The notes under the pieces were generated by a model. The model was not told where the DNA came from and did not search any database. It saw only the letters and a list, made by a program, of their open reading frames with translations. From NCBI GenBank assembly GCA_034409055.1, contig DAOUMU010000223.1:1-64000 (forward strand): a stretch of 64,000 nucleotides of DNA, given 5' to 3'. The position numbers and the translations under genes are program-made. Below, in pieces: positions 1 to 7,377 of the stretch (the stretch's first letter is position 1; each line of letters starts with the position of its first letter). The DNA comes from DAOUMU01 sp034409055 (GTDB lineage: Bacteria > Chloroflexota > Anaerolineae > 4572-78 > J111).

Positions 1-240
1 GAACCCAGAAAGGTCCGCCGACGCCCTGCTGTTTTCCCGACGCTCAAAGGTGACCGGAATGATGCCCGTCAGGAACTCCTCAACCAGATTTTGCTTGAAC
101 CCATTTCTTAGTAGCATTAGGCTTTAGTCCCGTGCTCCCGTTGGCTTGTTTATTACCCGATTATTTTCTTAAAGTTCATCAGTCGTTCCAGGCAGCAATA
201 ACGACTAAAGTCGTCACTACGAGTCAAAAACATTATCTGA
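1..240. other. Left edge, no gene assigned
   Basis: The first 111 bases stay open on the + strand and end in TAG at 109-111, so they could be the tail of a gene cut by the window edge. The short translation matches no family I recognise, and the two other forward frames are equally plausible or closed. A DAHP synthase would fit this position before tyrA, but the tail does not show its usual C-terminal signature. Bases 112-175 hold nothing visible. Confidence 0.3.
176..222. repeat. Dispersed palindromic repeat (ACGACTAAAGTCGT core)
   Basis: The segment starts CATCAGTCGTT and ends with the self-complementary core ACGACTAAAGTCGT followed by CACTACGA. A second copy lies at 58159-58215, with a longer middle part. 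Such short palindromes in intergenic DNA behave like REP or MITE-type repeats. This copy interrupts what remains of a four-helix-bundle gene. Confidence 0.7.
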
Positions 241-417
241 AAAGCTATAGAAGGCGGCCTGCAGGAATTAGAAGAAACGGCCTATTGGTTAGAACTACTG
301 GTAGAGTCAGGACTGATGACCGAAGCCCGGCTCAAACCGCTACACGATGAAACCGAAGAACTCATTGCCATCTTGGTAACAATCGTCAAAAAGGTCAAAA
401 GCAAAACCAACAAGTAA
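241..417 (+). pseudogene. Remnant of four-helix-bundle protein (23S rRNA IVP family)
   Basis: After an in-frame stop at 238-240 the frame reads about 58 residues to TAA at 415-417. The segments LQELEETAYWLELLVESG and LHDETEELIAILVTIVKK match the last two helices of the 'four helix bundle protein' family, which is named after the protein encoded in 23S rRNA intervening sequences. The family is usually about 115-125 residues; here the first two helices and the start codon are missing and a palindromic repeat occupies their place. I read it as a decayed 3' fragment. The function of intact family members is poorly known. Confidence 0.65.
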
Positions 418-460
418 AAGGATGAACAACAAACCAGGTGATGAAGGATACCAAACCTGA

Positions 461-494
461 CCTTCATCCTTCATCCCTCATCCTTCATCCTTCC
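461..494. repeat. Short CCTTCATC tandem repeat
   Basis: Four near-identical units of CTTCATCC/CTCATCC follow each other just upstream of tyrA. This is a low-complexity repeat with no evident function; it ends directly before the tyrA ribosome-binding region. Confidence 0.6.
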
Positions 495-558
495 GTAGTG
501 GAGGTGTGTTTTCGAGCCTGAATTTAACCTGAAAGAGGCGCGTATTACCATTGTCGGT

Positions 559-1386
559 TTGGGGCTGATGGGGGGCTCGCTGGCTATGGCCCTCAAAGCG
601 CGGCACGTTTGCCGGGAGGTGGTGGCCTTGGTCCGGCGTGAGGCCGCAGCCCGGGAAGCCAAAGCGGCCGGGGTGGTTGACCAGGCCACCACCCAGCCGG
701 CCGAGGCTCTGGGCCAGGCCGACGTGGTTATTTTCTCCACCCCGGTCCGGGTGCTCGTGCGGCAAATGGTGGAACTGGCCCCACTCTATAAACCCGGGGC
801 CGTCATCACCGATATGGGCAGCACCAAGCAGGAGATCGTGCGGGCCATGGCCACTTTACCGGAAAATGTCCATCCCCTGGGCTCCCACCCCATGTGCGGC
901 AAGGAGAAGACGGGCTTGGCCGCCGCCGAGGCCACTCTGTTTGAGGGGGCGCCCTGGATTTTAACCCCGCTGGCCCGCACGCCGTCCCAGGCCACCCGCC
1001 TCATCCAGGACTTGGCCGAAGCCATAGGGGCTAAACCCCGCCTGTTGGCCGCCGACCGTCACGATACCCTGGTGGCCGCCATTAGCCACTTACCCTACAC
1101 CCTATCGGCGGCCCTGGTCCTGGCTGCCCGGCGCGTGGCCGAAGATGATCCGGTGGTGTGGGTAGTGGCCGCCTCCGGCTTTAGAGATACCTCCCGCGTG
1201 GCCGCTTCTGATGTGACCATGATGCTGGATATTTTGCTGACCAACCGGGCCGCCGTTGGCCAGATGTTAACCCTGGCCCGGGATCAACTGGACCAATTTG
1301 CCCAGGCCCTGGCCGCCGGGGATGAAGCCGCCTTGCGGACGCTCATGGAGCAAGCCGCCGCGCAGCGAAGGGCCTTGTATCAGTAG
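559..1386 (+). CDS. tyrA: Prephenate dehydrogenase (TyrA family)
   Basis: Oxidatively decarboxylates prephenate to 4-hydroxyphenylpyruvate with NAD(P)+, the tyrosine branch after chorismate; cytosolic. The N-terminal Rossmann motif GLGLMGGSLAMAL, the segment TDMGSTKQEIVRAM and the substrate loop LGSHPMCGKEKTGL are typical of the family. It heads the aro cluster. The start is a problem: TTG at 559 is the first canonical start in frame but falls inside the Rossmann motif. The first beta strand (ARITIVG) lies upstream and the frame stays open back to 499, with no ATG, GTG or TTG there. A GTG at 504 or 506 is out of frame by one base, so a single-base indel near 510 (real or sequencing) or a rare start such as CTG 529 is likely. 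The true protein is about 285-290 residues. Confidence 0.88.
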   Translation: MGLMGGSLAMALKARHVCREVVALVRREAAAREAKAAGVVDQATTQPAEALGQADVVIFSTPVRVLVRQMVELAPLYKPGAVITDMGSTKQEIVRAMATLPENVHPLGSHPMCGKEKTGLAAAEATLFEGAPWILTPLARTPSQATRLIQDLAEAIGAKPRLLAADRHDTLVAAISHLPYTLSAALVLAARRVAEDDPVVWVVAASGFRDTSRVAASDVTMMLDILLTNRAAVGQMLTLARDQLDQFAQALAAGDEAALRTLMEQAAAQRRALYQ

Positions 1387-1396
1387 GAGCGAGCGC

Positions 1397-1657
1397 ATGA
1401 CAGATACCGTACAGGAAAATACGCCAGTCGTCACCCGGTCTCTGGTGACCGGTTTCAATATGTCACTAGGGTGTGTTGACATTTCGGATTATGTCATTCT
1501 GAGCGACCAAAAGGAGCGAGGAATCTCCTATTTCGCCTTGAATTTGTCCTCGTTACCGGAGATTCCTCGTCGTTTATGCCCTTTGGGTACTGCGCTCCTC
1601 GGAATGACATTCTTGGACAAATGTCAACAGAACCTAGCCACTCTGTTTGCCGACTAG
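1397..1657 (+). pseudogene. Small gene interrupted by a MITE
   Basis: An ATG with a well-placed AGGAG begins 10 bases after tyrA and encodes about 24 residues (MTDTVQENTPVVTRSL and on). A 170-bp repeat at 1467-1636 then enters the frame. The repeat happens to be open in this frame, so an 86-residue chimeric product ending LATLFAD remains possible. The native 3' part is only 7 residues, so the original gene was probably longer or frameshifted. I do not recognise the N-terminal part. Its position between tyrA and aroA suggests a former member of the aro operon. Confidence 0.45.
1467..1636. mobile_element. MITE, copy 1, 18-bp terminal inverted repeats
   Basis: Ends are TAGGGTGTGTTGACATTT on the left and the inverse of TAGGTTCTGTTGACATTT on the right, 16 of 18 matching. 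The inside carries a second inverted pair, TCATTCTGAGCG with GGAATGACA, and a GGAATCTCC/GGAGATTCC hairpin. A second copy sits at 26713-26865. No transposase is encoded, so it is a non-autonomous element, mobilised if at all by an IS elsewhere. Confidence 0.8.
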
Positions 1658-1675
1658 AAATTGGAGGATGCCAAA

Positions 1676-2989
1676 TTGAAATTGGTGATTCGTCCAGCCA
1701 AAACGCTCGCCGGCAGCGTCACCGTGCCCGGCGACAAATCCATCTCTCACCGCAGCCTGATCATGGGAGCGATGGCCCAGGGCACTACGGTGGCCCATAA
1801 CTGGCTCAACGCCGGTGTCACCGAGCGCATGGTAGATTGTATCCGGGCCCTGGGTATCGAAGTGACGGTTGACCCGACCGGGCCCGGTCGAGCGACCCTG
1901 ACCGTCCAGGGGCAGGGCTTGCACGGATTTACCACGCCCGCTGCGCCCCTTTTCTGCGGCGGTTCGGCCACCACTATGCGCTTGTTAATGGGCCTGCTGG
2001 CCACGCAGCCCTTTACGACTACCCTGGACGGGCACGAAGGGTTGCGGCGTCGGCCTATGGAGCGAATCGCTCGACCGCTGCGGCAGATGGGAGCAACCGT
2101 TGACACCACCGACGGCCACGCCCCCCTCACCATCACCGGGGGACGGTTGAGAGCGATTGATTACCAGATGCCGGTGGCCAGCGCCCAGTTGCAAACCGCC
2201 CTGTTACTGGCCGCCATGGGGGCCGAGGGCCAGATGAGGCTGCACCAACCCGGTCCGGCCCGCGATCACACCCTGCGCATGTTACAGGGCCAGGGAGCTC
2301 AGCTCAAAGCGGAAGCGGGTGTCATCACCTTTACCGCTAAAAATTTTCGTTTGCAGCCCCTGCAGTTCACCATCCCCGGCGATATGTCCTCGGCCGCCTT
2401 TCTGCTGGTGGCTGCCCTTATCGTGCCCGACAGTGGGGTCAGCATAGCCGGGGTCAATACAAACCATACCCGGGCCGGGCTGCTGGACGTGTTGCAAACC
2501 ATGGGCGGCCAGATTGAGTTGGCCTCGGCCCGCGTCGAGGCCGGGGAGCCGGTGGCTGACCTGGCGGTCAAAGCCGGTACTTTGCGGGGGACGTCGGTGG
2601 GGGGCGAGGTGGTGGTGCGCATGATTGACGAATTTCCTGTCTTTACCGTGGCCGCCTTGCAGGCTCAGGGCAAAACGCTGGTACGCGATGCCGCAGAACT
2701 CCGGGCCAAAGAAAGCGACCGCATCGACGCGGTGGTCGAGCAGTTTGCCCGGCTGGGCACAAACATCACCCCTCATCCTGATGGCTTTGAAATCCACGGC
2801 CCCCAACCTCTGACCGGAGGCACGGTCCATAGCCGCCGCGATCACCGGCTGGCTATGTCCCTGGCCATTGCCGGCTTGGTCGCCAGGGGCGAAACGATTA
2901 TCGAGGAGGCCCAGGAGTTGACCGAGAGCTTTCCGGGGTTTGTAGAAACGCTGCAGGAGTTGGGGGCGGATGTAGCATGGTCCAAATAA
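1676..2989 (+). CDS. aroA: 3-phosphoshikimate 1-carboxyvinyltransferase (EPSP synthase)
   Basis: Transfers the enolpyruvyl group of PEP to shikimate 3-phosphate, the sixth shikimate step. At 437 residues it has the usual length. Motifs in order: PGDKSISHRSL, the PEP loop CGGSATTMRLL, DGHEGLRRRPM, GDMSSAAFLL, DEFPVFTVAA (catalytic Asp), RAKESDRID and DHRLAMSLAIAG. TTG 1676 is chosen as start because GGAGG lies 8 bases before it; TTG 1661 would place that GGAGG inside the gene. The PEP loop is odd: the common G-N-A/S-G-T becomes G-G-S-A-T, so the position equal to E. coli Gly96 is Ala and that of Asn94 is Gly. Lies 12 bases before aroE, clearly co-transcribed. Confidence 0.95.
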   Translation: MKLVIRPAKTLAGSVTVPGDKSISHRSLIMGAMAQGTTVAHNWLNAGVTERMVDCIRALGIEVTVDPTGPGRATLTVQGQGLHGFTTPAAPLFCGGSATTMRLLMGLLATQPFTTTLDGHEGLRRRPMERIARPLRQMGATVDTTDGHAPLTITGGRLRAIDYQMPVASAQLQTALLLAAMGAEGQMRLHQPGPARDHTLRMLQGQGAQLKAEAGVITFTAKNFRLQPLQFTIPGDMSSAAFLLVAALIVPDSGVSIAGVNTNHTRAGLLDVLQTMGGQIELASARVEAGEPVADLAVKAGTLRGTSVGGEVVVRMIDEFPVFTVAALQAQGKTLVRDAAELRAKESDRIDAVVEQFARLGTNITPHPDGFEIHGPQPLTGGTVHSRRDHRLAMSLAIAGLVARGETIIEEAQELTESFPGFVETLQELGADVAWSK

Positions 2990-3001
2990 GTTGAAAGGAC
3001 G

Positions 3002-3880
3002 ATGAAAATTCAACCAATAACGAATAGAACCTGCCTGGTTGGGCTGATCGGTTGGCCGTTGGCCCACAGTCTCAGTCCCATTATGCACAACGCCGCTTTT
3101 GCCGAATTGGGTCTTGAGTGGGCCTACGTTCCCCTGCCGGTCCGACCGGAGGACCTGGAGCCGGCTCTGAAAGGGTTGGTGGCCCTCAATTTTGTCGGCG
3201 TCAATGTGACCATTCCCCACAAGCAAGCGGTGATGCGCCACATAGATGAATTGAGCGACACGGCCCGCTTGACCGGCGCGGTCAATACAATTCACATTCA
3301 GGATAGCCGGTATTTTGGTTACAACTCTGACGCCATTGGCTTTTTGAATTCTTTGTACGAAGCTGATTGCCATCCTAAGGGGATGCGGGTGGCCGTGCTG
3401 GGGGCTGGCGGAGCCGCCCGGGCCGTGGTTTACGCCCTGGCCCGGGATGGGGTCGACTCTGTGGTTGTGCTTAACCGTACCACCGAGCGAGCCGCCTTTC
3501 TGGTGGATGATCTGGCCGATGCTTTTCCCAGGAGCACCCTTTCTTTCGAGACCCTCACCCGCCGGGCCCTGGCCGGGCTGGACGGTCATGTTGACCTGGT
3601 GATCAACACCACTTCGGTCGGCATGTACCCGTATGTGGATGCTTGTCCCTGGCCGGTCGAGGTGCCCATTCCCGCCCAGGCTATCTTTTGCGATCTGGTT
3701 TACAATCCGCTGGAAACCGTCTTTTTGGCCCAGGCCCGAGCCGCCGGCGTACCCACTATTGATGGCCTGGGCATGCTGGTCCACCAGGGGGCGTTTGCTT
3801 TTCAAAAGTGGACCGGCCACCAGGCCCCTATTGAAGTCATGCGACAGGCTTGTTTGGCTAAATTAAGAATGAGCGAGTGA
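3002..3880 (+). CDS. aroE: Shikimate dehydrogenase
   Basis: Reduces 3-dehydroshikimate to shikimate with NADPH. The 292-residue protein shows the substrate-binding SLSPIMHNAAF, NVTIPHK with the catalytic Lys, NSDAIGF, the Rossmann loop GAGGAARAVVYAL, NRTTERA for NADPH phosphate binding, and the C-terminal GLGMLVHQGAFAF. AAAGGACG precedes the ATG at good distance. It follows aroA directly; its last codons (ending MSE) run into a GCGAATAGG-type repeat that separates it from aroC. Confidence 0.95.
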   Translation: MKIQPITNRTCLVGLIGWPLAHSLSPIMHNAAFAELGLEWAYVPLPVRPEDLEPALKGLVALNFVGVNVTIPHKQAVMRHIDELSDTARLTGAVNTIHIQDSRYFGYNSDAIGFLNSLYEADCHPKGMRVAVLGAGGAARAVVYALARDGVDSVVVLNRTTERAAFLVDDLADAFPRSTLSFETLTRRALAGLDGHVDLVINTTSVGMYPYVDACPWPVEVPIPAQAIFCDLVYNPLETVFLAQARAAGVPTIDGLGMLVHQGAFAFQKWTGHQAPIEVMRQACLAKLRMSE

Positions 3881-3883
3881 GCG

Positions 3884-3972
3884 AATAGGCGAATAGGCGA
3901 ATGGCGAATGAGTAATGAGGAATAATGATTCATCATTCGCAGATTCGCAGATTCGCCATTCGCAGATTCCCA
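3884..3972. repeat. GCGAATAGG/ATTCGCAGATT inverted repeat array
   Basis: Tandem GCGAATAGGCGAATGGCGAAT units are followed by their inverse (ATTCGCAGATTCGCCATTCGC), giving a long potential hairpin between aroE and aroC. The same family occurs at 7132-7290 and 12058-12182, each time overlapping the 3' end of an aro gene. A role in 3'-end formation or operon polarity is possible but is inference. Confidence 0.75.
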
Positions 3973-3994
3973 GTTGCGAAGTGGGAGAATTTTT

Positions 3995-5248
3995 ATGGAA
4001 ATACTGGGTGGCCCCCTGTTTGGCGTAGCCGGAGCCGGGGAGTCCCATGGCCCGGCGATGACTACCATTGTTTTTGGCTGTCCGCCGGGGCTGCGGATAT
4101 CGCGCCAGGCGGTGCAAAAATACCTGGATCGACGCCGGCCCGGTAGTAGTAAGCACGGCACGCCTCGCCACGAAGCGGATAAGGTGGTCTTTCTGTCGGG
4201 ACTCTATGCGGAAGGGGCACTCGAGCGGCTGTTAGCCGGACCTGAGATCCAGGTGCAGGTCGAGGGTCAAACGTTCCAGACCCGGTGCTATGAAGAAGGC
4301 TATACCACCGGCGAGCCTATCGCCGCCGTTGTTCTGGCTACCGCCAAAAAATCACGGCACTATGAGCAGTTTGCCGGTCCCCGGGGAGAGGTCCGCCCGG
4401 GACACACCGACCTGGTCAAATATCATCAATCCAGGGGCTTCGTGGACATTCGCGGTGGTGGCCGGTCCAGCTACCGCTCGACCATTTCCGACGTGATTGG
4501 GGGCTCGATTGCCCGGATTTTTCTGGAAACCCATTTTGACACGGTCATTCTCTCCTCGATCTGTCAGGTTGGCCCGCTGCAAGCCTCGGTCAGTCTGGCC
4601 ACCTATTTTGAGCCGCTGCTTTGCCAGGCCCGGCCTGACAAAATACCCCCGGCGGAAATTCGCCGGGTCGAAGCGCGGCTGGCCAACGCCGAAATCTATT
4701 CGCTGGATGCCGAGTTCGCCCGGGAGGCCGGGGCGTTGATTAAGGAAACCCGCCAGCAGGGGGACTCGTTGGGGGCGGCGGTTGAAGTGGTGGCCCTGAA
4801 CGTGCCGCCCTTGATCGGCGAACCGCTCTACCAAAGTCTAAAACTGCGCTTGATGGGTACCCTGGGCGGTCTGCACGCCGCTCAATCCTGTGAGGTTGGG
4901 GCCGGGGCCGAGGTGGTGGCCCGGCAGGGCAGCCAGAACAACGACCCCATTCGCCGCAGCGGTTATCAGACCAACAATCAAGGGGGAATGATTGGGGGTA
5001 TTACCACCGGCCTGCCTATCGTCTGCCGAGTCGGGTTCAAACCAACCTCGACTATTATCAAGCCCCAACAGTCCGTGCGCAAGAACCTGGAAGAGATTGA
5101 TTTCATGGTCAAGAAGGGCCGGCACGATCCCTGTGTCGGCGTGCGGGCCGGGGTCACCCTCGAGTCACGCCTGGCCATTGAATTGATGAACGCCGTGTTG
5201 ATGCACCAGGCCCGGCAGTTGGATGTAAAGAATTTTAAGTTGTTTTAG
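3995..5248 (+). CDS. aroC: Chorismate synthase
   Basis: Makes chorismate from EPSP, with reduced FMN as cofactor. The 417-residue protein has GESHGPAM with the first conserved His, RPGHTDL with the second, GGLHAAQSCEVG, QGGMIGGITTGLP and KGRHDPCVGVRA. ATG 3995 is used because GTGGGAG precedes it and the preceding codons lie in the repeat. The N-terminus lacks the common NSFG/TFGE start, and the normally near-invariant GRSSARET reads GRSSYRST, so this is a divergent branch of the family. Overall motif order and length leave the assignment safe. Confidence 0.93.
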   Translation: MEILGGPLFGVAGAGESHGPAMTTIVFGCPPGLRISRQAVQKYLDRRRPGSSKHGTPRHEADKVVFLSGLYAEGALERLLAGPEIQVQVEGQTFQTRCYEEGYTTGEPIAAVVLATAKKSRHYEQFAGPRGEVRPGHTDLVKYHQSRGFVDIRGGGRSSYRSTISDVIGGSIARIFLETHFDTVILSSICQVGPLQASVSLATYFEPLLCQARPDKIPPAEIRRVEARLANAEIYSLDAEFAREAGALIKETRQQGDSLGAAVEVVALNVPPLIGEPLYQSLKLRLMGTLGGLHAAQSCEVGAGAEVVARQGSQNNDPIRRSGYQTNNQGGMIGGITTGLPIVCRVGFKPTSTIIKPQQSVRKNLEEIDFMVKKGRHDPCVGVRAGVTLESRLAIELMNAVLMHQARQLDVKNFKLF

Positions 5249-5264
5249 GACATAGACAGGTCGC

Positions 5265-6425
5265 TTGATTATTCACAGAAAAAACCAACTTATCGCCATC
5301 CTGATTTACGCTGGCGTGAGCCTGGTGGTTATTCCGTTGTCTGGCTGGCTACTATTGAATGCTTATACCTGGGCGGGCAGAGGGCTGGCTGTGGCCGGAC
5401 TGGCCGGAGTCCTACTGCCAGTGACGCTGCTGTGTCGCTGGGTAATTCAGGCTCAGCGTGCCTTTTGGAGTGGGGTCAGCCTGGCCTTAGGCCTGATTTT
5501 GATTGGTGTGAGTGGGATGATCCTATTGACCACGCCGGATGGGGGAGAAACCGGCTTAAGTGTTCCGGTCAGCCATCGCTTTACCAAAGCCACCCGGTTC
5601 CAGCGTTACGCCCTGACCAACATCATCCCCGAGGCTGAACAGGTCAACCTGGGTTTTTTGTTGGTACCTTACCTGGATCCCATCATCACCCTGAAACAAG
5701 CCCGGCGCGTGTCAGCCTTCACCCTGGCCCTCTATCAAGAGATGGAAAGCGACCCCCATTTCCATCGGCTTGGCTCGGCGATGGGGTGGGCTTATGCGGA
5801 GTTATTGGGACGCCCTTTTGACGTGGGACATTACTACCTTTACGTCCCTCAAAAACGTCCCGAGGGTCCGCTGCCGGTCATTGTTTTTTTGCATGGCAGT
5901 GGCGGCAACTTTAAAGCCTACACCTGGGCCTGGACCAGGTTGGCCGAGGCAGCGGGGTTTGTGATCATTGCCCCCAGTTTTGGCTTTGGTAATTGGTGGC
6001 GTCCCGGTGGCCCGGCCGCCGTGTCACGGGCTGTCGAGGATGCAGCCACGCTTGTTGAGCTTGACCCAGATCGGGTTTATCTGGCCGGCCTATCCAACGG
6101 AGGCTTGGGTGTCTCTCAGTTGGCAGCGGCCTCACCGGAGCAATTTCGTGGATTGATTTTTCTCTCCCCGGTTATGGCCACCGAGATTGTCGGTACAGCG
6201 GAATTTCTTGAGGCCTGGCGTGACCGGCCGATGCTGGTGATTACGGGGGAAGCAGATCGTCGTATCCCGATTAGCTACGTCCAGAAACGGGTTTCGGGGT
6301 TACAGGCCGGTGGGGTCGACGTCACTTACATTGTTTATCCCGGCGAGGATCATTTCTTGTTTTTTTCGCAACTAAGTAATGTGCTGAACGACATCTCAGT
6401 CTGGTTGTCTGCGTCTAATCATTAG
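5265..6425 (+). CDS. Membrane-anchored alpha/beta hydrolase (esterase-like)
   Basis: Residues 8-100 hold three hydrophobic segments (AILIYAGVSLVVIPLSG; LAVAGLAGVLLPVTLL; VSLALGLILIGVSGMILL), which anchor the protein. The C-terminal domain is an alpha/beta hydrolase: oxyanion region VFLHGSGG, nucleophile elbow GLSNGG, acid in TGEADRRIP and His in GEDHFLFF. It resembles dienelactone hydrolase/esterase-D-like serine hydrolases; the substrate is unknown. It starts at TTG 5265 only 17 bases after aroC, without a clear Shine-Dalgarno, so it is probably transcribed with the aro genes although no aromatic role is evident. The topology would place the catalytic domain outside the membrane if the N-terminus is inside (inference). 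Confidence 0.8.
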   Translation: MIIHRKNQLIAILIYAGVSLVVIPLSGWLLLNAYTWAGRGLAVAGLAGVLLPVTLLCRWVIQAQRAFWSGVSLALGLILIGVSGMILLTTPDGGETGLSVPVSHRFTKATRFQRYALTNIIPEAEQVNLGFLLVPYLDPIITLKQARRVSAFTLALYQEMESDPHFHRLGSAMGWAYAELLGRPFDVGHYYLYVPQKRPEGPLPVIVFLHGSGGNFKAYTWAWTRLAEAAGFVIIAPSFGFGNWWRPGGPAAVSRAVEDAATLVELDPDRVYLAGLSNGGLGVSQLAAASPEQFRGLIFLSPVMATEIVGTAEFLEAWRDRPMLVITGEADRRIPISYVQKRVSGLQAGGVDVTYIVYPGEDHFLFFSQLSNVLNDISVWLSASNH

Positions 6426-6447
6426 AGTTTATCGGAGATAAAATGCG

Positions 6448-6570
6448 GTCGCCTTATGTCATTCTGATGGAGTGTAGCGGAAAAAGAAATCCCCAAACAG
6501 GTTGATTTTAAGACACGCCCTTGGGGATTTTTCGTCACTTCGTTCCTCGAAATGACATGTCCGTAGTGAC
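6448..6570. repeat. TGTCATTCTGA...AATGACA palindromic repeat
   Basis: Lies between the hydrolase gene and aroK. Outer arms TGTCATTCTGA and TCGAAATGACA face each other, and an inner hairpin pairs AAATCCCCAA with TTGGGGATTT. It belongs to the same loose family as the inner part of the MITEs at 1467 and 26713 and the repeats at 10478 and 51557. Confidence 0.65.
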
Positions 6571-6593
6571 GAGTGTTGAAGGAGTAAATTAGA

Positions 6594-7187
6594 TTGGCCA
6601 CAACGGGTAAAAACATCATCCTGACCGGATTCATGGGTACCGGTAAATCGACCGTGGGCCGGCTGGTGGCGACTGAACTGCAACGCGACTTTGTAGATAT
6701 GGATGCCCTCATCGAGCAGCGGGAAAGCCGGACCATCAGCCAGATTTTTGCCGAGGCCGGGGAAGCTTATTTTCGGCAACTGGAAGCCGGGTTGTGCCGG
6801 GAACTGGCCGCCCGGCAGGGATTGGTGGTTGCTACCGGGGGCGGCGCCCTGGTGCCGGAGCAGAATTTGCAGGTGATGGAGAGCAGCGGCTTGGTCATTT
6901 GTCTTGATTGTGAACCGACGGTCCTCTGGCAGCGCATCGGTCACAGCCAGGATCGGCCGATGTTGGCCGAGCGGGATGAAGGGCGTTTTGCCCGGCTGGC
7001 GGCGCTACTGAAACAACGCGCGCCGGCCTATGGCCGAATCAAGCATCATGTGGATGTCACCCATCTCTCGGCGGAAGAAGCGGCGCAGCGAATCTGCGAA
7101 TGGGCGAATACCCTACCGGGCACAGGTGGGCGAACCCATACCCAAAAAACGGACACAGGCAGGGCAAGTGTGGCGAATGGTGAATAG
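6594..7187 (+). CDS. aroK: Shikimate kinase with repeat-derived C-terminal tail
   Basis: Phosphorylates shikimate at O3 using ATP. Motifs: Walker A GFMGTGKST (residues 12-20), DMDALIE with the shikimate-binding Asp, EAYFRQLEA with the Arg, TGGGAL, and DRPML in the lid. The start is TTG 6594, behind AAGGAG at 11 bases. The usual domain ends near residue 170 with AAQRICEWAN; the remaining about 25 residues (from PGTGGRTHTQK to VANGE) are encoded by the GCGAAT-type repeat and a GAACCCATACC unit that recurs at 7205-7251. The tail is thus a read-through of repeat DNA, not a conserved domain. Confidence 0.93.
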   Translation: MATTGKNIILTGFMGTGKSTVGRLVATELQRDFVDMDALIEQRESRTISQIFAEAGEAYFRQLEAGLCRELAARQGLVVATGGGALVPEQNLQVMESSGLVICLDCEPTVLWQRIGHSQDRPMLAERDEGRFARLAALLKQRAPAYGRIKHHVDVTHLSAEEAAQRICEWANTLPGTGGRTHTQKTDTGRASVANGE

Positions 7188-7290
7188 GCGAATAGCGAAT
7201 AGGTGAACCCATACCCGAAAAACGGGCACAGGCAGGGCAGGTGTGGCGAATAGGCGAAGAATTATTCGTCATTCGCAGATTATTCATTCA
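7132..7290. repeat. GCGAAT repeats with 47-bp direct repeat
   Basis: Two copies of a 47-bp unit (7132-7178 and 7205-7251, starting GAACCCATACCC and ending GGTGTGGCGAAT or close) are separated by GCGAATAGG units. A shortened version appears at 12088-12118. The first copy is translated as the end of aroK. The array ends with the inverse ATTCGTCATTCGCAGATT before aroB. Confidence 0.75.
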
Positions 7291-7377
7291 TTCAAATGCT
7301 CTTTGGGTACTCCGCGCCCTCCCTCAACGGGGACTGTGGTCCCCTCTGAGCAAACATACTTATACGAGGAGAATTTT

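Noticed and set aside
1467..1636. Possible small RNA or riboswitch because of strong hairpins
   Set aside because: A second copy with the same terminal inverted repeats in an unrelated place fits a mobile element better.
2282..3820. A 512-codon open frame on the minus strand opposite aroA/aroE
   Set aside because: It is the antisense shadow of two certain genes, with Gly/His/Gln-biased composition and no motif; long antisense frames are expected in GC-rich coding DNA.
3884..3972. Possible CRISPR array from repeated GCGAATAGG and ATTCGC units
   Set aside because: Units are short, contiguous and inverted, with no spacers of constant length and no cas genes in the window.
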